NCBI GenBank assembly: GCA_027405735.1
Contig: JAPEHQ010000023.1
Span: forward strand, 310,001-374,000
Origin: Mucor racemosus
Taxonomy: Eukaryota > Mucoromycota > Mucoromycetes > Mucorales > Mucoraceae
Reading direction: 5' to 3'
Length of the DNA stretch: 64,000 bases
Part shown: positions 48,501 through 58,021 of the stretch, one piece after another
Numbering within the stretch: position 1 is the first letter of the stretch
How the letters are laid out: the number at the start of each line of letters is the position of its first letter
Made by a program: the position numbers and the translations under genes
Notes under the pieces: model-generated
What the model was told of the DNA's origin: nothing
The model's input: only the letters and a program-made list of their open reading frames with translations
The model's database searches: none

Positions 48501-50646
48501 TATGTACTTCACTCTCTGGCATTGTACAAACAGCATCAGGAGGAATTTCCTTATTATTATTTAGGGCTTTTTCAATTTGCTTCATAAGTAATTTTCGTTC
48601 ATCCAAGGTTCCATAATTAGCATTTTCAGGATCATAAGCATTATCAGTATCATAATTGATATTTTTGAATTGTTCTATTTCTTTGTCCGGATGGTCCGGC
48701 CATTTATGAGCAACACCGCTCAAATAAATGTTTAAAAGAGGAAGAATATCGACGCCTAAAAGAACATCAAACTCTTCTGCCATTTCATCATTAAATTCGA
48801 TTATCTCAAACGAATGTTTAAAGGTAATACCATTCATGTATGTAACTTTCAATGGTTCAGTTGTGCCAATTCGCTTTGTACTATTAGGACTTCCATCATT
48901 GTTATTCCCAAGAAACATGAGGTAACCCCCCAAAGCCTTTATGTTTTTTATATTTGAAAACTTTTTATTTAAAATACTTTTATTGATTATACTAATATCA
49001 CTACCAGGGTCGACTTTTCCAAGGATCCTAGTATCATTAATAAGCAAAGGTGTTATTAGATTAAACTTATGATTTGTTTTTTCTTTAGGCTTACAATCAC
49101 TACTGTTCTCTACAGCTTGTCGAAACCAATTACTTTGCTCAGCATCACTGCCGCGTTTATCAATATCATTATCATTTTCATTATTATCATTGTCTCGACG
49201 ATTCTTTTTGTTGTGGTGTCTGTTGCGTCTCTTCATTCTTTTAATTGATAATACTTTTAAGCGCTTGTTCTCGTAGAACTCACGACATTTGTGCCCCTGG
49301 AACCATATTTTACCACAATGAGTACAAGGTTCATTACCAGTGGCCAGCCTTGGTACATTCTTTTTTCCCAAATACTTGGTACTTCCAGAATAATTTATAC
49401 CTTTTCTTTCATCACCAAAAGAACGGCTATTATTTACTTGAGTATGATGACCACCACGACCACCACGACCACTACGACCATCACGATCACTGCCACCACG
49501 TTCACCCTTGTTGGGATAATTATTATTACTATTGCTGTTTCGACCACCATCTGCTCTCCCGACGATGGTCAAAGGGCACTTGCTATTACCAAGGATGTTT
49601 AATGCACAGGTGAACACTTGGCCAGAAGTCCAAGCTGTGAGAGTTGGATATGACGTACACAAGAGGGTGGTAATTTGAATTTGCCATTCATTGGGGAAAC
49701 CATTCAAAAATGCATCCGCCACCGAAGTATTATTTGCAGCATAACCCGCCTCCATTGCCGATCTAGCAAACCTGTTGTAATAATGTTCTGTTGTTTCTCC
49801 ACCTTCCATGGTAGCTGATTGAACTGCTCTTCTTGCATTCAACCTCAATAGCGAATTGTTGAACTTTTTTGCCATTACTTCCCCAGCTTCCTTCCATGAA
49901 TTAGCCTTGAGCAGCTCTTCATTCAACCAGAGATCAAATTCATATGGTATAGTCAATGGTAAATAACGCTTCCACACCTGTTCTATTCCTTGACCAGATG
50001 AGCTAATCACCTTCTCGAAGATTCTTAGAAAATGGAATACTGACTCGTACGACTCTTCACCAGCAAAGTACTTCATACCAGATTTTAACTGAAATTTTGG
50101 TAAGTCTCTTTTCGACAAGGAAATTCCATTGTTGTTGTCACTTGCACCACCGTTAATCGAAGCAGCTACCCTGTCCCCAGATAACTTTACAGAATGCTTG
50201 ATAGTCGAAATTAATCGATTCATTTCCTCGATTTTGATTCTCATTTCCGAAATATGATGTTGTCCCTTTTCATTGTCAAGCTCAGTTCCCGAAATCATGT
50301 CAGTTAGCAAAGCCATGTATTGATCCCGCTTGGCTACTAACTTTTTAGCGACATCAACTGGATTCCGAATGGGAGAGGCCACGGGAGAAAAATTCACTTC
50401 ATTCATTTCTACATCCATGCTATCAATTGACCCAGTACTTCCTTGTTCGGAATCACTTCCCAAATGGATTCTTGATAATTCATTAATATCTTGAACAATT
50501 GGACTACTAATAGGTACAGCAACATCACCACCAGAGATCTTGGAATTACTACCAGATGAATTAACATCTTCACCAGACATAGTTACACCACCGACAGGCA
50601 AATCACCAGCGTTAGGAGAAGAAGCAGTTGAGTTAGGGTTGGACAT
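45502..50646 (-). CDS. Gag-Pol polyprotein of a chromodomain Ty3/gypsy retrotransposon, 1714 aa
   Basis: Single frame, domains in order with rough residues. Gag (1-430) ends in Arg/Gly-rich sequence and a non-standard knuckle CTHCGKIWFQGHKC (about 440). Protease has KVDPGSDISII (about 547), with Pro where Ser or Thr is usual. Reverse transcriptase carries LRICCDLRKINAAI, IDLHQAYY and the catalytic YIDD (about 760-960). RNase H starts at QGDASVYG (about 1067). Integrase has an HHCC finger (HELGHFG..CRECAQH, about 1267) and DDE residues in FDLLG, LTDNGKEF and GSCENAVK (about 1332, 1395, 1428). A C-terminal chromodomain includes VEDIRNHRTRKDGVIEYLVK then WSGY (about 1608-1650). Chromodomains steer such elements to histone-marked chromatin. 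Gag and Pol are fused without a frameshift. The start ATG lies 48 nt from the 5' LTR. Confidence 0.96.
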   Translation of the reverse strand: MSNPNSTASSPNAGDLPVGGVTMSGEDVNSSGSNSKISGGDVAVPISSPIVQDINELSRIHLGSDSEQGSTGSIDSMDVEMNEVNFSPVASPIRNPVDVAKKLVAKRDQYMALLTDMISGTELDNEKGQHHISEMRIKIEEMNRLISTIKHSVKLSGDRVAASINGGASDNNNGISLSKRDLPKFQLKSGMKYFAGEESYESVFHFLRIFEKVISSSGQGIEQVWKRYLPLTIPYEFDLWLNEELLKANSWKEAGEVMAKKFNNSLLRLNARRAVQSATMEGGETTEHYYNRFARSAMEAGYAANNTSVADAFLNGFPNEWQIQITTLLCTSYPTLTAWTSGQVFTCALNILGNSKCPLTIVGRADGGRNSNSNNNYPNKGERGGSDRDGRSGRGGRGGHHTQVNNSRSFGDERKGINYSGSTKYLGKKNVPRLATGNEPCTHCGKIWFQGHKCREFYENKRLKVLSIKRMKRRNRHHNKKNRRDNDNNENDNDIDKRGSDAEQSNWFRQAVENSSDCKPKEKTNHKFNLITPLLINDTRILGKVDPGSDISIINKSILNKKFSNIKNIKALGGYLMFLGNNNDGSPNSTKRIGTTEPLKVTYMNGITFKHSFEIIEFNDEMAEEFDVLLGVDILPLLNIYLSGVAHKWPDHPDKEIEQFKNINYDTDNAYDPENANYGTLDERKLLMKQIEKALNNNKEIPPDAVCTMPESEVHIPISNPKDCYVRQYPLAINAYKEIDKQIKEWLENKIVERCKPSSVFHSPLLAVGKKDENNNVTKLRICCDLRKINAAIDDNYHENLAVPKIHEIFERVSANARIISKIDLHQAYYSYGVNVESRNALIFSHNGLYYRWSRAPFGLKFMSSLFVKNMSILLEGIQQELHYEMEKLNQLKIKGPAKITNDLNHPIVYGGVEHYIDDVVLYSRDIKSHIILINLVINRLTNVNLRINVAKCAWFQTSVFLLGFVVGPGIQKIDMRRLSNIDTWQIPKTAKQVRSIMGVISHLRDYCPMLSKVAEPIDKLRNDKDVKNNWTQLHTDRFNAIKQILQSNQILHAPNLNEKMYLQGDASVYGIAACLYQKDPLGRIKHIGFVSKSLNQAERNWSTNRRECAAIVFGFVKFKSVLWGHPNIEVLTDHLALTFMFTSTGLNSTLQSYLEILGEYSFTISHVKGINNVLCDALSRIYPPIEEDKLLENENDRQIKKLQKLILIKRASNNKKELVKETTFYAQDVNLNVLAIKLNSKEFKSKTTDYVCPPAKERAQIIKDAHELGHFGEASVIDHIHTYHGLHWTSIYSDCKEIVKSCRECAQHNITRKGFNPAKSIVSFDAMDFCAFDLLGPLPATDKGNIYVLVMIDLCTRYVIVRALPNKNSSTIAQAILNIFGDYGVALSVQLTDNGKEFRCMLMNHFAKTLSIKHNYSLPYYKQSNGSCENAVKNVTQTLRKMCGNDTHNWDDRLAICQLVINMKVKQRTGSTPFSLMFARQVNTNREVEKLNLNGRKALTVEELEKRVEYMNDIVFPAIQERTKLLAEEYSKKLDKKRYILEDIPFDSAVMVRLPEGRQSKLAPLYAGPYIVVRRTMAGNYILKDETNELLHREYTPSELKLVNIDETALESEYFEVEDIRNHRTRKDGVIEYLVKWSGYSDRENEYITEDLFSTPLPIKKYWEKIRRIKDSQKQRVNKNNFTTKNTNRSIGKRSNDDQNNSQQKDTKRHKKA

Positions 50647-50694
50647 TGTTGAATTTTAAGGTAAATAAAAATAGGTTGATTTAATTGTAAAAAA

Positions 50695-51352
50695 TGCAAT
50701 AAAATTGAAGTAATTTTATAAAAATAAAAAATAAAATAAAAAATAAAAGCGTTGATAAATACAATTATAGTCTTTCCACGGTTTTATTGCGATTAAAAGA
50801 AATCTGAAGAAAAAGAATGATATCTTCATAAAGTATGCTATATTTATAGGAATTGTAAAATAGTGGATGTTTGTGTGTTGATGCCTATTTTACAGGTGTT
50901 CAATCATAATGTCTTTTATTGACATTCTTTTATAAGATACTTGGTTGAGATGTTGATACTTTGTTTGATATGATAGAATATCATTAGATGGATGTTGATC
51001 TTTCAACATTCCAGTTATAATTTAAAATGCAACTGAGCTTATTTTTATGGGATGTGATTCCTTATCTAGAATTACTGCAACTGCGTTTTCATGAGCAGGA
51101 GTTTTGGAATATTTTATTAATGCAACATAAGTACAGCTTTATATCATAGGTGTCGTGTTGTAGAAGGTTGTATTTTGATCAGGAATACTTCCTTTTACAG
51201 GCACCAGCAATATAGAGTTTCCTCGTAATGCTTATTGGGATCTGATTGGAACTCAGTCCTTATGGAGCGAGATTCAGGTACGAATCGAGATCAGTTATTT
51301 TTCTAAAATGACAATGGCAACTTTGGTCTATAAAACGTGTCATTTCATTGCA
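50695..51352 (-). repeat. 5' LTR of the Ty3/gypsy element
   Basis: 658 bp; holds the presumed promoter for minus-strand transcription. The sequence just inside it (TTTTTTACAATTAAATCAAC on the minus strand) does not look like a usual tRNA primer-binding site. Confidence 0.95.
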
Positions 51353-51722
51353 ATTATACCATATTATTTCATCATCCCAGCGGTTAATTAATCAAGTAGC
51401 TATCAAATCAACATTTAAGCATATTTAGCGCAGCAGCATTGAAACAAGGCAACTCACAAGCTCTGCAAGAACGATTAAATTATGATCGATCCATTTTAAT
51501 CCATAGACTACTATCAAACAGATCTAATGGTTTAATAGTGCCTTAAATTAAATCTCAGGATCTCAATATACAATATCAAATTAATATAAAGGGCCATACT
51601 TTTATATCTAAATAAACGATGTCTTGTTTTTATTATGCAGTTGAAGAACTGATTCATTACTCATTCTATTTTAATTGTATTGTTTTTTAAGTAATATTTA
51701 TCAAACCTGAAAATATACGACA

Positions 51723-52264
51723 TTCGTATTATTGTTTTTTTATACTTTTTCTCCGTGAATATCTTCATATATTCCTGTTGCATCCACCGGTTAATCGTAA
51801 GATAATGAACCTTTTGATTTGTAATCCTTAGTTTCAAGAAGTCAGCTAACTGATCTATGATAACATTCTCGATTGTTCTTATTTTCTAAAGCAAGATCCG
51901 GGAAGCTGGATATGTGAGACATATTCACTTGTTGAATTTAGTTATATAAAATAAGCTGAACTTAAATGTGCTGTGTTACTAATGTACATAAAATGACCTG
52001 ACAATGGAATGTCAGAAAGATATAATCGATCCAAAGCTGATCTTACAGATAATTGTAATATAGAATTTGTATATAAATAGGACAAATTATTGATATTAAA
52101 TAAAGATTCTCTTCAGTTTTTGTGTGTGATTTAATTTAACAAGTTCCTTTATTAAATTATATATTTTTTCTTGCCATAATATTTATTCTAAATGTTTGGC
52201 ACTTCAATTCCACAATACTTTTAAAATTGTTTTCAATCAAAATCAAACCACGCAGTAATTTATT
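51723..52264. other. Unassigned sequence flanking LTR-A
   Basis: No gene. A block at about 51730-51775 matches the reverse complement of 6324-6365 in the inverted-repeat spacer, so part is a shared repeat. The rest is AT-rich and unrecognised. Confidence 0.35.
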
Positions 52265-53340
52265 GGAGCACTCTAACTATGATTTTCTCAACACACAGTA
52301 GGTTGTGGAAGTTGCCCTTTGAGATTTTTCTGTTCAAAATATGTACCGACTGCTTTATCATGTTTTTGTTGTCGATTTTTTACGGTTGTAAAAAGCAGGT
52401 TTCAGAAGGTTTTCAAATGGTTTCGAATGCCTTCGTCCAATATTGAGCCGAATTACGTAAAATCTTCATTTAAAATATACCTTTTCTCTATGGGTCATTG
52501 ATATCTCTTCAAAAATAGCAGAGTTAATACCAGAATATAAGTGTACTGGCTTAACATTGACCCAAATTAGCTTAAAATTGATTGTACCAAAATTAAGGTG
52601 TTAACTTTTTGTATCCACAAGATAGATCCAACTGAAAACTACCCTACATTTTTTGTTTCAGCAAAAAATGTTAATTTTTTGTCGAGATAATCAAAATAGT
52701 AGTTCATATTACAGCTTGAAACGTATCATAACGGGGTTCCAAAATTATTTATCGAAATGAATGAAAAATGATGAAAAAAATAAAATCGTTTAATAGCCCA
52801 TGAACTGCAAAGTAAGTCGACCTAGCGTACTAAATGTTTTATGTAGAGCTTTGGATTTTGCATCTATCTAAGCAATATTTAGATATTTGTTTCACATTAA
52901 ATTTTATGTAAAATGCAATTGAAATTTTGGAGGTTTTTCGTAGATACACATCACTTTTCATAAGCATTTTTTAAATATAAGTAGTGGATATGATGCGCAA
53001 AAAAATTATCTATTGATTGAACCATTTGTGAACCTCCTAGCTGCATTTTTCGTAGAGAAAACGAGATTTTTGTCAATTTTTTTTTCAAATTCAGAATTTG
53101 GGACGAGGGTATACAAGGGAAAATGGAAGCTAGAGGCGAAGGTACCTCTTTGTACAAATTTTTGAGGATATCTCCACGAAAAATCAATATTTTTAAAAAA
53201 TCTAAATTGGGTCCGAGAGAGCTTAATGAGCTCTATGCCATGAATGTAAAAAAATGCCACTCAATTTAACGAATATTTTGAAATCTACTACAGAAATGCC
53301 AAAAAAAAAAATAATAAAATAAAAATGCTCAGAATTTTTT
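52265..53340 (-). repeat. Family C repeat, copy C3
   Basis: Nearly identical to 35830-36640, and in its first 250 bp collinear with 15370-15690. Minus-strand remnants include FPLYTLVPNSEFEKKI at about 53085-53130, as in C1. Truncated near 53340, so it lacks the part that holds the YANVPEMFNF motif. Strand given is that of the remnant coding sequence. Confidence 0.7.
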
Positions 53341-53584
53341 TATACTGGAACTCATTTGAAACTCTATTGCTTAAACATTGAATTCGATTAGTGTATCCCC
53401 AATTTATTTTGCAATACGCTTCGTAAATCCAATGGTTAAGCCTAGGAATGTAAAATAATTTCGGAGTAGATCTAACAAAAGTATATTCTTTTTATTTATT
53501 TAATTACATTGAGATAGTATGTATGCCAACCATACAAAGCATTGCTATATAGTATAAAGAAACCTATGGGCTATCAAATATGTT

Positions 53585-53782
53585 CTAATTTTCTTCCTTA
53601 TCACCATCAACATAGATTAAAGGCTTTAACTTAAGACATTTATGGGTGCTTCTTCGATCACAAAATGTGTTAACTAGACAATCAGCATCAATGTCGCAAT
53701 GATAGCCTACTTGAGTATTTACAGAGTTGATCAGAGTAATAAGATCAAAGATAATTAATGTGGTGGAGGCAGAAAGCTTCAT
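53585..53782 (-). CDS. Small secreted cysteine-containing protein, 65 aa
   Basis: Starts MKLSASTTLIIFDLITLINS, a Lys followed by a hydrophobic stretch like a signal peptide, with likely cleavage near residues 20-24. The mature part has five cysteines in a compact block (HCDIDADCLVNTFCDRRSTH, then KC) and an acidic tail. The CxxxxDC...FC....KC spacing recalls small disulphide-knit secreted proteins, but no family is recognised. It is a single exon with a T-rich upstream region. It could be a secreted effector-like or cell-surface peptide, or, less likely, a chance frame beside a repeat. Neighbours are repeat C3 and the PTC7-like gene; no operon-like link. Confidence 0.5.
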   Translation of the reverse strand: MKLSASTTLIIFDLITLINSVNTQVGYHCDIDADCLVNTFCDRRSTHKCLKLKPLIYVDGDKEEN

Positions 53783-54528
53783 TATAATTATATTTTAGAG
53801 TATTTTAATAATGAAAGCTGCTTAATAATGGGCACTGTTCTTCTTTTTATATTTTGCTGATGACACGACGCATTGGTTTATATATACAATGTCATATTAA
53901 CCGGCTGTTTATTTTTTTATGTATAATGTATTTATATAATATTGTGCAGGAATCAGTGACAATAAAATATGAAAATTTGTGTTCACTTGTGAGTTGTTAA
54001 GTAACATAGTTATATCGATTATGCTTCTTTTAGGGCAACAGCATACGAGAGGCATTTACACTCCATTTATCACTGCTTGATTGTAACTTGTGGTAATATT
54101 AGTCAATCAAATTGCTTTTTATGTGCACCCATCAATTTGGTATATAGAACCAATATACATACTGTAAGATCCTTAGAACAATAATTGCGACATTGAATTG
54201 ATACTAGGTTGATTCAAACAGATCAAAATTCAATTGTAAAAATCATATTTTATTATATACTGCATGACGAGTTGTTTCGCCAAGCTGTATAATAAATACT
54301 AATAAATATACCACAAATGTCCATGTAAAAATACAAATTACTAAAGATTATTGTTACATGCAATCAATATAAATTGATATCATGATAAAAAATGAATTAT
54401 TTTAAATTGCACATTGCAAACTATTGATATATATTTAAAAGATGTGATGTTTAAATTAGGAAAATAAGGCATGAAGGAAAAGAATGAAAAAAGGTTTAAA
54501 TGTGTATTCAATTAGAAGAGGAGTATTT
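53783..54528. other. AT-rich gap, no gene seen
   Basis: About 750 bp between the small secreted protein (its promoter side) and the 3' end of the PP2C gene. No motif, repeat family or RNA gene recognised. Confidence 0.4.
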
Positions 54529-56035
54529 CTATAAACGTCTATCAGGAGAGTCTTCACAATCTTTAACAACTGCAACAATGACACTAATATCATCAGCTTT
54601 TCCCCCCTGTGTATTTTTGTGTTAATATACACATTTCTCTTTCAAAAATAAATTTACATACCTGGTAATATAATCCTTCACTCACTGCTCTCACCTGAAA
54701 TGGACTATCCACATTCAATTTAGAGTTACTTACTGCTTTAGCTCTTTCTGCTAATGCATCAGATATCTTTTGTGGTTCTATTGACAACATTCTAGGAGGT
54801 CTATTTCCTGAACCTGGTAGGGTAAATGCTGATAACTGAGATTTAACGATCGATAAAATCTCTCTATCGAATAAATTATCGAATAAACCATCTGAGCCCA
54901 TGATTATAATATCTCCCTTTTCAACCGCAACCGTAAAAGACTAGTATATAGATATAGATATATATACAAGATTAACGACAAAAATTAAAATATAAAATTA
55001 TACTAGATATACCTGTGCATCTTTGGGTCGATCTGGAGAGCTTGTGCCCAATTGATATGGGAAATTGAATGAATGCTGTTGTTCTTCACTTCTGAAGATA
55101 TAATCATTATGTCTAATAACTGAAATACCGCAATCACCAAGATTTGCAATCCTTAATTCTTCATGTCGTAAAATAGCTAAACAAGCAGTGCAAGAACCAA
55201 TAAAACCTTCTTGTTGGGCTTCTTGCATACTTTCTTCGTAACTTTTTTGCAATATAATGACAGGATCGGCATCATCATAATGATAAAAGCAAGGATCATC
55301 CACATTATCAAATCTTTCCAATTCAAGATAAGCATGATGCATTAATTTTCTAGAATATAAAGCAGCATTCGCCGCTATTACAACAGTCAAAATCTATTTG
55401 GTTTATATAATATATATATACATGTACATATAAACAAAAGAATATTTACCTGATACACCCGTCCAACCACCAACACCATCTGCAACGCCTAACGCATCAG
55501 AACGTCTAAAATAAGCATCTTCGCCTATTTGTATACTATAATAATGCTCATTTCTATTCTTATTTAAATCCGGGGTTGTGTAACGTTGCCTTTTTGCAAA
55601 TCCTGAAGCTCCATGAGCAAAGATATAGGAGGGAACTGGTTTTGCATAAGATTTGGAAAAGAAGTTTAATAATGGTAATGATTTATGATGTTGAGATTCT
55701 TCATGAAATGCCAAAGCATTACTTTGACTGTATGTTGCGGAGCTACGAAAGAAGCGTTTTTGTTTATAGGAAGGTTGATTATAGATAGGATAATAATGAG
55801 CTGCTGCAGCCACTGCCATATTTCTAATCTGTTCTCTGTTCATTGGGGTTTGGTTTGTATTGTTATTATTTACATTGGAAGGAGAGCTATCGATAGATGT
55901 TGAATTTGAAGATGAAAGATAAGGTCGAATAGATGTAATGGCTGGAAGTGATTGTTGATATAAAATATTTTGTTGGTGTTGAGACAATTGGTGCTTTGCC
56001 GCTGAAGTAACCGTAAGCCAAGCTTTTGATTTCAT
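54529..56035 (-). CDS. PTC7-like PP2C protein phosphatase
   Basis: Mn/Mg-dependent Ser/Thr phosphatase of the PTC7/azr1 group, which in yeast acts in mitochondria on coenzyme Q synthesis. Exons 56035-55450, 55374-55013, 54940-54662 and 54606-54529 give 434 residues. The first ~135 residues are basic, Ser/Gln/Asn-rich and may include a mitochondrial targeting sequence. PP2C motifs: GEDAYFRRSDALGVADGVGG (metal-binding Asp; the intron falls just after GVS), GSCTACLAIL, LRIANLGDCGISVIR, GDIIIMGSDGLFDNL and GGKADDISVIVAVV at the end. FPYQLGTSSPDRPKDAQ before motif 8 is typical of PTC7. All metal-ligand aspartates expected at these sites are present. Read-through of the first intron would reach a stop within about 15 codons, so the intron must be removed. 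Confidence 0.93.
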
Positions 56036-57129
56036 TTCAATATAGTTTCTTAAATGGAATGAAGAGAAAGAAGGGAAATTTTATAGGATTGCTTTTGATT
56101 TATTGTTTGTATTATATCAATCTATAATTATATTCGTATGTGCAAGCGTATGTAAGTGTATGAGTGTGTGTGAAAGAGTTCAAAAATAATACTGCAGTTA
56201 TTAGCATTTATACCAACTGCTACTGGTAAATATTTTAGTTGCCCGATGCCTATTTCCTTTTACAGCGCTTTATCCCTCCTTTCTTCTCTTTTGCTTCATG
56301 TTAACAGATAATCAAATGTTGAGCGATATTATAATCTATATTTACACTTTTTAACTTGCATTTATCAGGCACATTATGATTTTTTATGCAATTGTATTGA
56401 ATGATTTGAGATATTAACAGCACAAATCTTGAATCAGAGATAACAATATGACTTGTTTTTAGGTTATTCTCTCGAGTAAAATATCGTTAAAAGTTTCCTA
56501 TTCTTGAACAATGAACTACATACGTTTTTTGAATCTTGATATTCTTTTATTTTGATGCTTATTTCATAAAGCAACGCTTTGTTCTCTAGTCAAAAGTTCC
56601 GATTTTTTCATAAATAACAAAAGTATAACATTTACAAACACAAAGACAGGACGATTCATTGAAGCTTACGATCCATAGCTATTGAATTAATTGGTTCCAT
56701 TACATCTACACTACTAGAGCTTCTAGACAACAACATTGTAAATATGATTACACCTCCTTTCCTTAAAAAATACGCCGCAGCAGTAGAAGAGTTCTAATTC
56801 TATTCATCAAATGGTAGGTCTCACAAATATGACCATTTAGCTTAATTTTACCTTATTTTTCATGAAACAAAAAATAACATCATAAACTTTACATGCTATT
56901 GAATGCTTCTAGAGTTTTGGAATTATTTTGGCATTTAAAAAAGTCGCTCAAAAAATTGCACAAAACTGTGAAATGTTGAGTTATTTTTTTGGTTTATTCC
57001 CAATTGTTTAATTATTAATTTCAACTGCTGCGGTATTCACAACATGTGAACATATGCTTATTAATATAGAAGATGATATATTTTATTATTTATTAAAATA
57101 TACTAAATAATAATGGTTGTAAAATGCAT
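56036..57129. other. 1.1-kb intergenic region, no gene seen
   Basis: AT-rich, between the 5' end of the PP2C gene and the 3' end of the eL19 gene. A (TG/TA)-rich stretch lies near 56130-56170. No recognisable gene or repeat. Confidence 0.4.
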
Positions 57130-57791
57130 TTATTGACGAGCTTCGAGCTTCTCAGTCTTCTTGTTGGCACGACGTTCACGGAGAGCCTTGTTCTTGGCAC
57201 GGAGAACATCAGCTTGTTCAGCGAGGGTCTTAGCACGGACCTTCTCAGCCTTAGCCTTGTGAATGTGTTCCATCAAGACACGCTTGTTCTTGAAACCGTT
57301 ACCCTTGGACTTGAGGTAAAGATGATGATACAAGTGCTTATCGATCTTACCAGCTTCTCTGTACTTGGCTAAAAGACGACGGAGGACACGCATACGACGC
57401 ATCCAGATAACTTGACTACGCATACGGGCATCAGCAGTACCCTTTCTCTTACCATGACCCATATGACGACCGTTACGCTTGGCAGCAGCACGTTCGAGGA
57501 CACGGAAACGAGATTGAGAGATTTCAGGCTTACGGATAATAAGACCATCCTTGACAAGCTTACGAATGTTGGCACGAGAGTTGGCATTGGAGATTTCGTT
57601 GACCTCATTGGGATCCAACCAAATCTTACGTTGTCCACATTTGAGGACGGAGGCGGCTAAACGCTTTTGAACGAGCAAGCTTACCCTATTGATTATATGA
57701 TATGTTTAGTATTTTGGTTTTTTGATTTTTTCAAGAAAATTTTTCATGATTTTCTTGTCCGGACTAGGTCCGGCATTTAGATTACTTACAT
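57130..57791 (-). CDS. RPL19: 60S ribosomal protein eL19 (start codon split by an intron)
   Basis: Large-subunit ribosomal protein of 185 residues. It reads [20 protein letters not shown] and onward, with the conserved [51 protein letters not shown] and [19 protein letters not shown] blocks and a basic helical tail. The main exon is 57685-57130. The only GT-AG solution upstream places A and T of the start codon at 57791-57790 and its G at 57685, with a 104-nt intron (donor GTAAGT, acceptor AATAG) between. Met-Val-Ser then fits the known start of eL19. Codon use is strongly biased (CGT, AAG, GCC), as in highly expressed genes. The intron contains a small GTCCGGACTAGGTCCGG repeat. The 5' UTR beyond 57791 is unmapped. 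Confidence 0.95.
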
Positions 57792-58021
57792 TTTAGAAAA
57801 ATCAAAAAGTTGGAAAAGAGATAGAACTAAATCCCTACATTCTGAAGGTCAAATTACATTTGAAAAAAGGTCGTCATTGACTAATACGAGTATACCATTG
57901 GTCAATAACATTATGAAGCTATTGAGAAAAGGGGTTTGCATCCAACTATCCATCCATCTATCTTATTGGATAATCCAATTTTTTGTATGATTATTTTTAT
58001 TTATGGATAGAGAGCAAAAAA

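Larger units (their letters stand above)
44611..51352 (-). mobile_element. Young full-length chromodomain Ty3/gypsy retrotransposon, 6742 bp
   Basis: Two 658-bp LTRs (44611-45268 and 50695-51352) with TGCA...TGCA ends differ at only one base that I could find (T versus C in CTGCGTTTT-T/C-ATGAGC). A perfect 5-bp target duplication ATTAT flanks the element (44606-44610 and 51353-51357). A purine tract (GGGGAGAG, 45269-45276 read on the minus strand) abuts the 3' LTR. One unbroken gag-pol frame fills the interior. Intact ends, near-identical LTRs and an open frame mean a recent, possibly active insertion. Confidence 0.96.
44433..51722 (+). mobile_element. Solo LTR-A split by a nested Ty3/gypsy retrotransposon
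   Basis: 44433-44610 is the 5' part of LTR-A (TGTTGTATTCCACC start) and 51358-51722 the 3' part (AAATATACGACA end). Removing the insert and one target duplication restores an LTR collinear with 6754-7279. The flanks TTCCT (44428-44432) and TTCGT (51723-51727) look like an eroded 5-bp target duplication, so this was already a solo LTR when the gypsy element landed. Confidence 0.85.

Noticed and set aside
49245..49613. Plus-strand His/Asp-rich frame
   Set aside because: Antisense of the Arg/Gly-rich Gag region of the retrotransposon.
57686..57789. snoRNA inside the eL19 intron
   Set aside because: Only a short GTCCGGACTAGGTCCGG repeat is visible; I could not identify C/D or H/ACA boxes with confidence.
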